A stretch of DNA of 64,000 nt, taken from assembly GCF_052857255.1 (NCBI RefSeq), contig NC_135504.1, positions 140,456,121 to 140,520,120 on the forward strand, given 5' to 3'. The position numbers and the translations under genes are program-made. Source of the stretch: Amblyomma americanum (taxonomy: Eukaryota > Arthropoda > Arachnida > Ixodida > Ixodidae). Below are positions 11,116 through 22,595 of the stretch, piece after piece (position 1 is the stretch's first letter; each line of letters starts with the position of its first letter). The notes below the pieces were generated by a model. The model was not told the origin of the DNA and made no database searches. It saw only the letters and a list, made by a program, of their open reading frames with translations.

Positions 11116-13480
11116 CGCGTTGGAGAAAGTCCGCGTTGGAGAGAGTCTGCGATGGAGACACTCCGCGCTGGAGAAACTACGCGTTTGAGAAACTCCGAAC
11201 TGGAGAAACTCCGCGATGGAGACACTCCGCGCTGGAGAAACACCGCGCCGAAGAAACTCCGTGTTGGAGAAACTCCGTGTTGGAGAAACTTCGCGTTGGA
11301 GAAACGGCGCGTTGGAGAAACTCCGCGTTGGAGAAACTCCGCGCTTGAAACACACTGCGCTGGAGAAACTCCGCGTTGGAGAAAGTCCGCGTTGGAGAAG
11401 GTCCGCGTTGGAGAAAGTCCGCGTTGGAGAAAGTCCGTGTTGAAGAAAGTCCGCGCTGGAGAAACTCCGCGTTGGATAAACTCCGCGCTGGAGAAACTCC
11501 GCGACGGACAAACTCCGCGATGAAGAAACTCCTCTGCGTTGGAGAAAGTCCGCGTCGGAGGAGGTACGCGTTGGAGAAAGTCCGCGCTGGAGGAACTCCG
11601 CGTTGTATAAACTCCGCGCTGGAGAAACTCCGCGATGGAGAAACTCCGCGTTGGAGTAGAGTCCGCTCTGGAGAAACTCCGTGCTGGACAAACTCCGCGC
11701 TGGAGAAACTCTGTGTTGGAGAAACTCCGCGCTGGAGAAACTTCGCGTTGGAGAAACTGCGCGTTGGAGAAAGTCCGCGTTGGAGAAATTCCGCGTTGGA
11801 GAGAGTCCGCGATGGAGAAACTCCGCGCTGGAGAAACTCCGCGTTTGAGAAACTGCGAACTAGAGAAACTCAGCGATGGACACTCCGCGCTGGAGAAACT
11901 CCGTGTTGGAGAAGCTCCGTGTTGGGGAAACTTCGCATTGGAGAAACGGCGCATTGGGGAAGCTCCGCGTTGGAGAAAGCCCGCGTTGGAGAAGGTCCGC
12001 GTTGGAGAAAGTCCGCGTTGAAGAAAGTCCGCGTTAGAGAAAGTCCGCGCTGGAGAAACTCTTCGTTGGATAAACTCCGCGCTGGAGATACTCCGCGATG
12101 GAGAAACTCCGCGAGGGACGAACTCCGCGATGGAGAAACTCCGCTTTGGTCAAAAGTCCGCGTTGGAGAAAAGTCCGCGTTGGAGAAAAGTCCGCATTGG
12201 AGAAAAGTCAGCGCTGGAGAAACTCCACTCTGGAAAAACTCCGCGCTGGAGAAGCTCCGCGCTGGAGAAACTCCGCGCTGGAGAAGCTCTGCGCCGGAGA
12301 AACTCCGCGCTGGAAAATCTCCGCGATGGAGAAACTCCGCGTTGGTGAAAGTCCGCGTTGGAGAAAAGTCCGCGTTGGAGAAAAGTCCGCTTTGGAGAGA
12401 AGTCAGCGCTGGAGAAATTCCACGCTGGAAAAACTCCGCGCTGGAGAAGCTCCGCGCTGGAGAAACTCCGCGCTGGAGAAGCTCTGCGCTGGAGAAACTC
12501 CGAGTTGGAGAAACTGCACTGGAGAAGCTCAGCGTTTGAGAAACTCCGCATTGGATAAACTCCGTGTTTGAGAAACTCCGCGATGGAGCAACTCCGCGCT
12601 GGAGAAACTCCGAGTTGGAGAAACTCCGCACTGGAGAAGCTGCGCGTTTGAGAAACTCCGCACTGGAGAAACTCCGCGTTTGAGAAACTCCGCGCTGGAG
12701 AAATTCCTGGCTGGAGAAACTCCGTGCTGGAGAAACTCCGCGCTGGACAAACTCCGCGCTGGAGAAACTCCGTGTTGGAGAAACTCCGTGTTGGAGAAAC
12801 TCCACGCTGGAGAAACTTCGCGTTGGAGAAACTGAGCTTTGGAGAAACTCCGCGTTGGAAAAAGTCCGCGATGGAGAAACTCCGCGCTGGAGAAACTCCG
12901 CGTTTGAGAAACTCCGAACTGGAGAAACTCCGCGATGGAGACACTCCGCGCTGCAGAAACTCCGATTTGGAGAAACTTCGCTTTGAAGAAACGGCGCGTT
13001 GGAGAAACTCCGCGTTAGAGAAACTCCGCGCTTGAAACACACCGCGCTGGAGAAATTCTGCGCTGGAGAAAGTCCGCGTTCGAGAAACTCCGTGTTGTAG
13101 AAACTCCGCCTTGGAGAAACTTCGCGTTGAAGAAACGGCGCGTTGGAGATACTCCGCGTTGGAGAAACTCCGCGCTTGAAACACACCGCGCTGGAGAAAC
13201 TCCGCGTTGGAGAAAGTCCGCGTTGGAGAAGGTCCGCGTTGGAGAAAGTCCGCGTTGGAGAAAGTCCGCGTTGGAGAAACTCCGCGTTGAAGAAAGTCCG
13301 CGTTGGAGAAAGTCCGCGCTGGAGAAACTCCGCGTTGTATAAACTCCGCGCTGTAGAAACTCCGCGATGGAGAAACTCCGCGACGGACAAACTCCGCGAT
13401 GGAGAAATTCCGCGTTGGAGAAAAGTCCGCTCTGGAGAAACTCTACGCTGGAGAAACTCCGCACTGGAGCAACTCCGCGT
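11116..13480. repeat. Block B, copy 2
   Basis: This block repeats 4,980-7,025 (offset 6,206 then 6,190 bp) and is repeated at 22,597-24,944 (offset 11,481 bp, then 11,464 bp after one 17-bp unit is lost near 12,368 in the downstream copy). With block A copy 1 it forms a continuous A+B segment, 7,109-13,480, duplicated as a whole. Private variants shared with copy 3 include GGAGGTACGCG and CGCGCCGAAG, both absent from copy 1, so copies 2 and 3 are the closest pair. Confidence 0.85.
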
Positions 13481-13576
13481 TTGAGAAACTCCTCGCTGGA
13501 GAAACTCCGTGCTGCATAAAATCTGCGCTCGAGAAACTACGCGCTGGAGATACTCCGCGCTGGAGAAACTCCGCGC

Positions 13577-16500
13577 TGGAGAAGGTCCGCGTTGGAGAAA
13601 ATCCGCGTTGGAGAAAGTCCGCGTTGGAGAAACTCCGCGTTGAAGAAAGTCCGCGTTGGAGAAAGTCCGCGCTGGAGAAACTCCGCGTTGTATAAACTCC
13701 GCGCTGTAGAAACTCCGCGATGGAGAAACTCCGCGACGGACAAACTCCGCGATGGAGAAATTCCGCGTTGGAGAAAAGTCCGCTCTGGAGAAACTCTACG
13801 CTGGAGAAACTCCGCACTGGAGCAACTCCGCGTTGGAGAAACTCCGCGCTGGACAAACTCCGTGCTGCATAAAATCTGCGCTGGAGAAACTCCGGGCTGG
13901 AGAAACTCCGCGCTGGAGAAACTCCGCGTTGTATAAACTCCGCGCTGTAGAAACTCCGCGATGGAGAAACTCCGCGACGGACAAACTCCGCGATGGAGAA
14001 ATTCCGCGTTGGAGAAAAGTCCGCTCTGGAGAAACTCTACGCTGGAGAAACTCCGGGCTGGAGAAACTCCGTGCTGGACAAACTCCGCGCTGGAGAAACT
14101 CCGTGTTGGAGAAACTCCGCGCTGGAGAAACTTCGCGTTGGAGAAACTGCGCGTTGGAGAAACTGCGCGTTGGAGAAACTCCGCGTTGGAGAACGTCCGC
14201 GTTGGAGAAAGTCCGCGTTGGAGAGAGTCCGCGATGGAGAAACAACGCGCTGGAGAAACTCCGCGTTTGAGAAACTGCGAACTGGAGAAACTCCGCGATG
14301 GAGACACTCCGCGCTGGAGAAACTCCGCGCTGGAGAAACTCCGTGTTGGAGAAGCTCCGTGTTGGGAAAATTCGCGTTGAAGAAACGGCGCGTTGGAGAA
14401 GCTCCGCGTTGGAGAAACTCCGCGCTTGAAACACACCGCGCTGGAGAAACTCCGCGTTGGAGAAAGTCCGCGTTGGAGAAGGTCCGCGTTGGAGAAAGTC
14501 CGCCTTGGAGAAAGTCCGCGTTGTAGAAACTCCGCGTTGAAGAAAGTCCACGTTGGAGAAAGTCCGCGCAGGAGAAACTCCGCGTTGGATAAACTCCGCA
14601 CTGGAGAAACTCCGCGATGGAGAAACTCCGCGACGGACAAACTCCGCGATGGAGAAACTCCGCGCTGGAGGAACTCAGCGATGGAGAAACTCCGCACTGG
14701 AGAAACTCCGCGTTTGAGAAATTCCGGGCTGGAGAAACTCCGCGCTGGAGAAACTCCGGGCTGGAGAAACTCCGCGCTGGGGAAACTCCGCGCTGGAGAA
14801 ACTCCGCGCTGGAGACACTCCGTGTTGGAGAAACTCCGTGTTGGAGAAACTCCGTGTTGGAGAAACTTCGCATTGGAGAAACTCCGCGCTGGACGAAATC
14901 CGCGACGGACAAACTCCGCGATGAAGAAACTCCGCGTTGGTGATGAAAGTCCACGTTGGAGAAAAGTCCGCGTTGGAGAAAAGTCCGCGGTGGAGAAAAT
15001 CTACGCTGGAGAAACTCCGCACTGGAGCAACTCCGCGTTTGAGAAACTCCTCGCTGGAGAAACTCCGTGCTGCATAAAATCTGCGCTCGAGAAACTACGC
15101 GCTGGAGATACCCCGCGCTGGAGAAACTCCGCGCTGGAGAAACTCCGCGCTGGAGAAAATCCGCGCTGGAGAAACTCCGCGATGGAGAAACTCCGTGTTT
15201 GAGAAAGTCCGCGCTGGAGAAACTCCGCGACGGAGAAACTCAGCGCTGGAGTAACTCCACGCTGGAGAAACTCCGTGTTGGAGAAACTCGGTGTTGGAGA
15301 AACTCCGCGCTGGAGATATTTCGCGTTGGAGAAACTCCGCGTTGAAGAAACTCCGCGTTGGTGAAAGTCTGCGTTGGAGAAAAGTCCGCGTTGGAGAAAA
15401 GTCCGCTTTGGAGAACAGTGAGCGCTGGAGAATCCACGCTGGAAAAACTCCGCGCTGGAGAAGCTCCGCGCTGGAGAAACTCCGCGCTGGAGAAACTCCG
15501 AGTTGGAGAAACTCTGCACTGGAGAAGCTCAGCGTTTGAGAAACTCCTCACTGGAGAAACTCCGTGTCTGAGAAACTCCGCGATGGAGCAACTCCGCGCT
15601 GGAGAAACTCCGCGTTTGAGAAACTCCGCGCTGGAGAAATTCCGGGCTGGAGAAACTCCGTGCTGAATAAACTCCGCGCTGGACAAACTCCGCGCTGGAG
15701 AAACTCCGTGTTGGAGAAACTCCGTGTTGGAGAAACTCCACGCTGGAGAAACTTCGCGTTGGAGAAACTGAGCTTTGGAGAAACTCCGCGTTGGAGAAAG
15801 TCCGCGTTGTAGAAAGTCCGCGATGGAGAAACTCCGCGCTGGAGAAACTCCGCGTTTGAGAAACTCCGAACTGGAGAAACTCCGCGATGGAGACACTCCG
15901 CGCTGGATAAACTCCGCGCTGGAGAAACTCCGTGTTGGAGAAACTCCGTGTTGGAGAAACTCCGCCTTGGAGAAACTTCGCTTTGAAGAAACGGCGCGTT
16001 GGAGAAACTCCGCGTTAGAGAAACTCCGCGCTTGAAACACACCGCGCTGGAGAAACTCTGCGTTGGAGAAAGTCCGCGTCGGAGAAGGTCCGCGTTTGAG
16101 AAAGTCCTCGTTGGAGAAACTCCGTGTTGTAGAAACTCCGCCTTGGAGAAATTTCGTGTTGAAGAAACGGCGCGTTGGAGATACTCCGCGTTGGAGAAAC
16201 TCCGCGCTTGAAACACACCGCGCTGGAGAAACTCCGCGTTGGAGAAAGTCCGCGTTGGAGAAAGTCCGCGTTGGAGAAAGTCCGCGTTGGAGAAACTCCG
16301 CGTTGAAGAAAGTCCGCGTTGGAGAAAGTCCGCGCTGGAGAAACTCCGCGTTGTATAAACTCCGCGCTGGAGAAACTCCGCGATGGAGAAACTCCGCGAC
16401 GGACAAACTCCGCGATGGAGAAACTCCGCGTTGGACAAAAGTCCGCTCTGGAGAAACTGTACGCTGGAGAAACTCCGCACTGGAGCAACTCCGCGTTGGA

Positions 16501-17850
16501 GAAACTCCGCGCTGGAGAAACTCCGTGCTGCATAAATCTGCGCTGGAGAAACTCCGGGCTGGAGAAACTCCGCGCTGGAGAAACTCCGCGTTGTATAAAC
16601 TCCGCGCTGTAGAAACTCCGCGATGGAGAAACTCCGCGACGGACAAACTCCGCGATGGAGAAATTCCGCGTTGGAGAAAAGTCCGCTCTGGAGAAACTCT
16701 ACGCTGGAGAAACTCCGGGCTGGAGAAACTCCGCGTTGGAGAAAGTCCGCGTTGGAGAAAGTCCGCGTTGGAGAGAGTCCGCGATGGAGAAACTCCGCGC
16801 TGGAGAAACTCCGCGTTTGAGAAACTGCGAACTGGAGAAACTCCGCGATGGAGACACTCCGCGCTGGAGAAACTCCGCGCTGGAGAAAATCCGTGTTGGA
16901 GAAGCTCCGTGTTGGGGAAACTTCGCGTTGGAGAAACAGCGCGTTGGGGAAGCTCCGCGCTGGAGAAACTCAGTGTTGGAGAAACTCCGTGTTGGAGAAA
17001 CTCCGCGCTGGAGAAACTTCGCGTTGGAGAAACTGCGCTTTGGAGAAACTCCGCGTTGGAGAAAGTCCGCGTTGTAGAAAGTATGCGTTGGAGAAAGTCC
17101 GCGATGGAGAAACTCCGCGATGGAGAAACTCCGCGCTGGAGAAACTCCGAGTTTGAGAAACTCCGAACTGGAGAAACTCCGCGATGGAGACACTCCGCGC
17201 TGGAGAAACTCCGCGCTGGAGAAACTCCGTGTTGGAGAAACTCCGTGTTGGAGAAACTCCGCCTTGGAGAAACTTCGCTTTGAAGAAACGGCGCGTTGGA
17301 GAAACTCCGCGTTAGAGAAACTCCGCGCTTGAAACACCGCGCTGGAGAAACTCCGCGTTGGAGAAAGTCCGCGTCGGAGAAGGTCCGCGTTGGAGAAAGT
17401 CCGCGTTGGAGAAACTCCGTGTTGGAGAAACTCCGCCTTGGAGAAAGTCAGCCCTGGAGAAACTCCGCGTTGTATAAACTCCGCGCTGGAGAAACTCCGC
17501 GATGGAGAAACTCCGCAACGGACAAACTCCGCGATGGAGAAATTCCGCGTTGGAGGAAAGTCCGCGTTGGAGAAAAGTCCGCTCTGGAGAAACTCTACGC
17601 TGGAGAAACTCCGCGCTGGAGCAACTCCGCGTTGGAGAAACTCCGCGCTTGAGAAACTCCGTGCTGCATAAAATCTGCGCTGGAGAAACTCCGGGCTTGA
17701 GAAACTCCGCACTGGAGAAACTCCGTGCTGGACAAACTCCGCGCTGGAGAAACTCCGTGTTGGAGAAACTCCGCGCTGGAGAAGCTTCGCGTTGGAGAAA
17801 CTGCGCGTTGGAGAAACTCCGCGTTGGAGAAACTCCGCGTTGGAGAAAGT
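13577..17850. repeat. Block A, copy 2 (about 4.3 kb)
   Basis: This block is followed at a short distance by a direct copy at 18,258-22,595 (offset 4,681 bp, then 4,745 bp beyond a 64-bp deletion near 15,607 that is private to this copy). It carries the doubled 241-bp cassette at its left end. The break at about 17,851 switches into a 17-mer-rich segment (CTGCGTTGGAGAAAAGTCC) not found at this place in the other copies, a junction made by recombination within the array. Confidence 0.86.
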
Positions 17851-18257
17851 CTGCGTTGGAGAAAAGTCCGCGTTGGAGAAAAGTCCGCTTTGGAGAACAG
17901 TCAGCGCTGGAGAATCCACGCTGGAAAAACTCCGCGCTGGAGAAGCTCCGCGCTGGAGAAACTCCGCGCTGGAGAAACTCCGAGTTGGAGAAACTCTGCA
18001 CTGGAGAAGCTCTGCGTTTGAGAAACTCCGCGCTTGAAACACACTGCACTGGAGAAACTCCGCGTTGGAGAAAGTCCGCGTTGGAGAAGGTCCGCGCTGG
18101 AGAAATTCTGCGTTGGAGAAAGTCCGCGTTGGAGAAACTCCGTGTTGTAGAAACTCCGCCTTGGAGAAACTTCGCGTTGAAGAAACGGCGCGTTGGAGAT
18201 ACTCCGCGTTGGAGAAACTCCGCGCTTGAAACACACCGCGCTGGAGAAACTCCGCGT

Positions 18258-21200
18258 TGGAGAAGGTCCGCGTTGGAGAAAATCCGCGTTGGAGAAAGTC
18301 CGCGTTGGAGAAACTCCGCGTTGAAGAAAGTCCGCGTTGGAGAAAGTCCGCGCTGGAGAAACTCCGCGTTGTATAAACTCCGCGCTGTAGAAACTCCGCG
18401 ATGGAGAAACTCCGCGACGGACAAACTCCGCGATGGAGAAATTCCGCGTTGGAGAAAAGTCCGCTCTGGAGAAACTCTACGCTGGAGAAACTCCGCACTG
18501 GAGCAACTCCGCGTTGGAGAAACTCCGCGCTGGACAAACTCCGTGCTGCATAAAATCTGCGCTGGAGAAACTCCGGGCTGGAGAAACTCCGCGCTGGAGA
18601 AACTCCGCGTTGTATAAACTCCGCGCTGTAGAAACTCCGCGATGGAGAAACTCCGCGACGGACAAACTCCGCGATGGAGAAATTCCGCGTTGGAGAAAAG
18701 TCCGCTCTGGAGAAACTCTACGCTGGAGAAACTCCGGGCTGGAGAAACTCCGTGCTGGACAAACTCCGCGCTGGAGAAACTCCGTGTTGGAGAAACTCCG
18801 CGCTGGAGAAACTTCGCGTTGGAGAAACTGCGCGTTGGAGAAACTGCGCGTTGGAGAAACTCCGCGTTGGAGAACGTCCGCGTTGGAGAAAGTCCGCGTT
18901 GGAGAGAGTCCGCGATGGAGAAACAACGCGCTGGAGAAACTCCGCGTTTGAGAAACTGCGAACTGGAGAAACTCCGCGATGGAGACACTCCGCGCTGGAG
19001 AAACTCCGCGCTGGAGAAACTCCGTGTTGGAGAAGCTCCGTGTTGGGAAAATTCGCGTTGAAGAAACGGCGCGTTGGAGAAGCTCCGCGTTGGAGAAACT
19101 CCGCGCTTGAAACACACCGCGCTGGAGAAACTCCGCGTTGGAGAAAGTCCGCGTTGGAGAAGGTCCGCGTTGGAGAAAGTCCGCCTTGGAGAAAGTCCGC
19201 GTTGTAGAAACTCCGCGTTGAAGAAAGTCCACGTTGGAGAAAGTCCGCGCAGGAGAAACTCCGCGTTGGATAAACTCCGCACTGGAGAAACTCCGCGATG
19301 GAGAAACTCCGCGACGGACAAACTCCGCGATGGAGAAACTCCGCGCTGGAGGAACTCAGCGATGGAGAAACTCCGCACTGGAGAAACTCCGCGTTTGAGA
19401 AATTCCGGGCTGGAGAAACTCCGCGCTGGAGAAACTCCGGGCTGGAGAAACTCCGCGCTGGGGAAACTCCGCGCTGGAGAAACTCCGCGCTGGAGACACT
19501 CCGTGTTGGAGAAACTCCGTGTTGGAGAAACTCCGTGTTGGAGAAACTTCGCATTGGAGAAACTCCGCGCTGGACGAAATCCGCGACGGACAAACTCCGC
19601 GATGAAGAAACTCCGCGTTGGTGATGAAAGTCCACGTTGGAGAAAAGTCCGCGTTGGAGAAAAGTCCGCGGTGGAGAAAATCTACGCTGGAGAAACTCCG
19701 CACTGGAGCAACTCCGCGTTTGAGAAACTCCTCGCTGGAGAAACTCCGTGCTGCATAAAATCTGCGCTCGAGAAACTACGCGCTGGAGATACTCCGCGCT
19801 GGAGAAACTCCGCGCTGGAGAAACTCCGCGCTGGAGAAAATCCGCGCTGGAGAAACTCCGCGATGGAGAAACTCCGTGTTTGAGAAAGTCCGCGCTGGAG
19901 AAACTCCGCGACGGAGAAACTCAGCGCTGGAGTAACTCCACGCTGGAGAAACTCCGTGTTGGAGAAACTCGGTGTTGGAGAAACTCCGCGCTGGAGATAT
20001 TTCGCGTTGGAGAAACTCCGCGTTGAAGAAACTCCGCGTTGGTGAAAGTCTGCGTTGGAGAAAAGTCCGCGTTGGAGAAAAGTCCGCTTTGGAGAACAGT
20101 GAGCGCTGGAGAATCCACGCTGGAAAAACTCCGCGCTGGAGAAGCTCCGCGCTGGAGAAACTCCGCGCTGGAGAAACTCCGAGTTGGAGAAACTCTGCAC
20201 TGGAGAAGCTCAGCGTTTGAGAAACTCCTCACTGGAGAAACTCCGTGTCTGAGAAACTCCGCGATGGAGCAACTCCGCGCTGGAGAAACTCCGAGTTGGA
20301 GAATCTCCGCACTGGAGAAGCTCCGCGATTGAGAAACTCCGCACTGGAGAAACTCCGCGTTTGAGAAACTCCGCGCTGGAGAAATTCCGGGCTGGAGAAA
20401 CTCCGTGCTGAATAAACTCCGCGCTGGACAAACTCCGCGCTGGAGAAACTCCGTGTTGGAGAAACTCCGTGTTGGAGAAACTCCACGCTGGAGAAACTTC
20501 GCGTTGGAGAAACTGAGCTTTGGAGAAACTCCGCGTTGGAGAAAGTCCGCGTTGTAGAAAGTCCGCGATGGAGAAACTCCGCGCTGGAGAAACTCCGCGT
20601 TTGAGAAACTCCGAACTGGAGAAACTCCGCGATGGAGACACTCCGCGCTGGATAAACTCCGCGCTGGAGAAACTCCGTGTTGGAGAAACTCCGTGTTGGA
20701 GAAACTCCGCCTTGGAGAAACTTCGCTTTGAAGAAACGGCGCGTTGGAGAAACTCCGCGTTAGAGAAACTCCGCGCTTGAAACACACCGCGCTGGAGAAA
20801 CTCTGCGTTGGAGAAAGTCCGCGTCGGAGAAGGTCCGCGTTTGAGAAAGTCCGCGTTGGAGAAACTCCGTGTTGTAGAAACTCCGCCTTGGAGAAATTTC
20901 GTGTTGAAGAAACGGCGCGTTGGAGATACTCCGCGTTGGAGAAACTCCGCGCTTGAAACACACCGCGCTGGAGAAACTCCGCGTTGGAGAAAGTCCGCGT
21001 TGGAGAAAGTCCGCGTTGGAGAAAGTCCGCGTTGGAGAAACTCCGCGTTGAAGAAAGTCCGCGTTGTATAAACTCCGCGCTGGAGAAACTCCGCGTTGTA
21101 TAAACTCCGCGCTGGAGAAACTCCGCGATGGAGAAACTCCGCGACGGACAAACTCCGCGATGGAGAAACTCCGCGTTGGACAAAAGTCCGCTCTGGAGAA

Positions 21201-22595
21201 ACTGTACGCTGGAGAAACTCCGCACTGGAGCAACTCCGCGTTGGAGAAACTCCGCGCTGGAGAAACTCCGTGCTGCATAAATCTGCGCTGGAGAAACTCC
21301 GGGCTGGAGAAACTCCGCGCTGGAGAAACTCCGCGTTGTATAAACTCCGCGCTGTAGAAACTCCGCGATGGAGAAACTCCGCGACGGACAAACTCCGCGA
21401 TGGAGAAATTCCGCGTTGGAGAAAAGTCCGCTCTGGAGAAACTCTACGCTGGAGAAACTCCGGGCTGGAGAAACTCCGCGTTGGAGAAAGTCCGCGTTGG
21501 AGAAAGTCCGCGTTGGAGAGAGTCCGCGATGGAGAAACTCCGCGCTGGAGAAACTCCGCGTTTGAGAAACTGCGAACTGGAGAAACTCCGCGATGGAGAC
21601 ACTCCGCGCTGGAGAAACTCCGCGCTGGAGAAAATCCGTGTTGGAGAAGCTCCGTGTTGGGGAAACTTCGCGTTGGAGAAACAGCGCGTTGGGGAAGCTC
21701 CGCGCTGGAGAAACTCAGTGTTGGAGAAACTCCGTGTTGGAGAAACTCCGCGCTGGAGAAACTTCGCGTTGGAGAAACTGCGCTTTGGAGAAACTCCGCG
21801 TTGGAGAAAGTCCGCGTTGTAGAAAGTATGTGTTGGAGAAAGTCCGCGATGGAGAAACTCCGCGATGGAGAAACTCCGCGCTGGAGAAACTCCGAGTTTG
21901 AGAAACTCCGAACTGGAGAAACTCCGCGATGGAGACACTCCGCGCTGGAGAAACTCCGCGCTGGAGAAACTCCGTGTTGGAGAAACTCCGTGTTGGAGAA
22001 ACTCCGCCTTGGAGAAACTTCGCTTTGAAGAAACGGCGCGTTGGAGAAACTCCGCGTTAGAGAAACTCCGCGCTTGAAACACCGCGCTGGAGAAACTCCG
22101 CGTTGGAGAAAGTCCGCGTCGGAGAAGGTCCGCGTTGGAGAAAGTCCGCGTTGGAGAAACTCCGTGTTGGAGAAACTCCGCCTTGGAGAAAGTCAGCCCT
22201 GGAGAAACTCCGCGTTGTATAAACTCCGCGCTGGAGAAACTCCGCGATGGAGAAACTCCGCAACGGACAAACTCCGCGATGGAGAAATTCCGCGTTGGAG
22301 GAAAGTCCGCGTTGGAGAAAAGTCCGCTCTGGAGAAACTCTACGCTGGAGAAACTCCGCGCTGGAGCAACTCCGCGTTGGAGAAACTCCGCGCTTGAGAA
22401 ACTCCGTGCTGCATAAAATCTGCGCTGGAGAAACTCCGGGCTTGAGAAACTCCGCACTGGAGAAACTCCGTGCTGGACAAACTCCGCGCTGGAGAAACTC
22501 CGTGTTGGAGAAACTCCGCGCTGGAGAAGCTTCGCGTTGGAGAAACTGCGCGTTGGAGAAACTCCGCGTTGGAGAAACTCCGCGTTGGAGAAAGT
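18258..22595. repeat. Block A, copy 3 (about 4.3 kb)
   Basis: This copy matches block A copy 2 at 4,681/4,745 bp and copy 1 at 11,481 bp. It retains the 64 bp lost from copy 2 and continues into block B without a break, so it shares features of both earlier copies. A private change at about 21,066-21,078 turns one unit into the TTGTATAAAC variant found 32 bp away. Confidence 0.86.
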
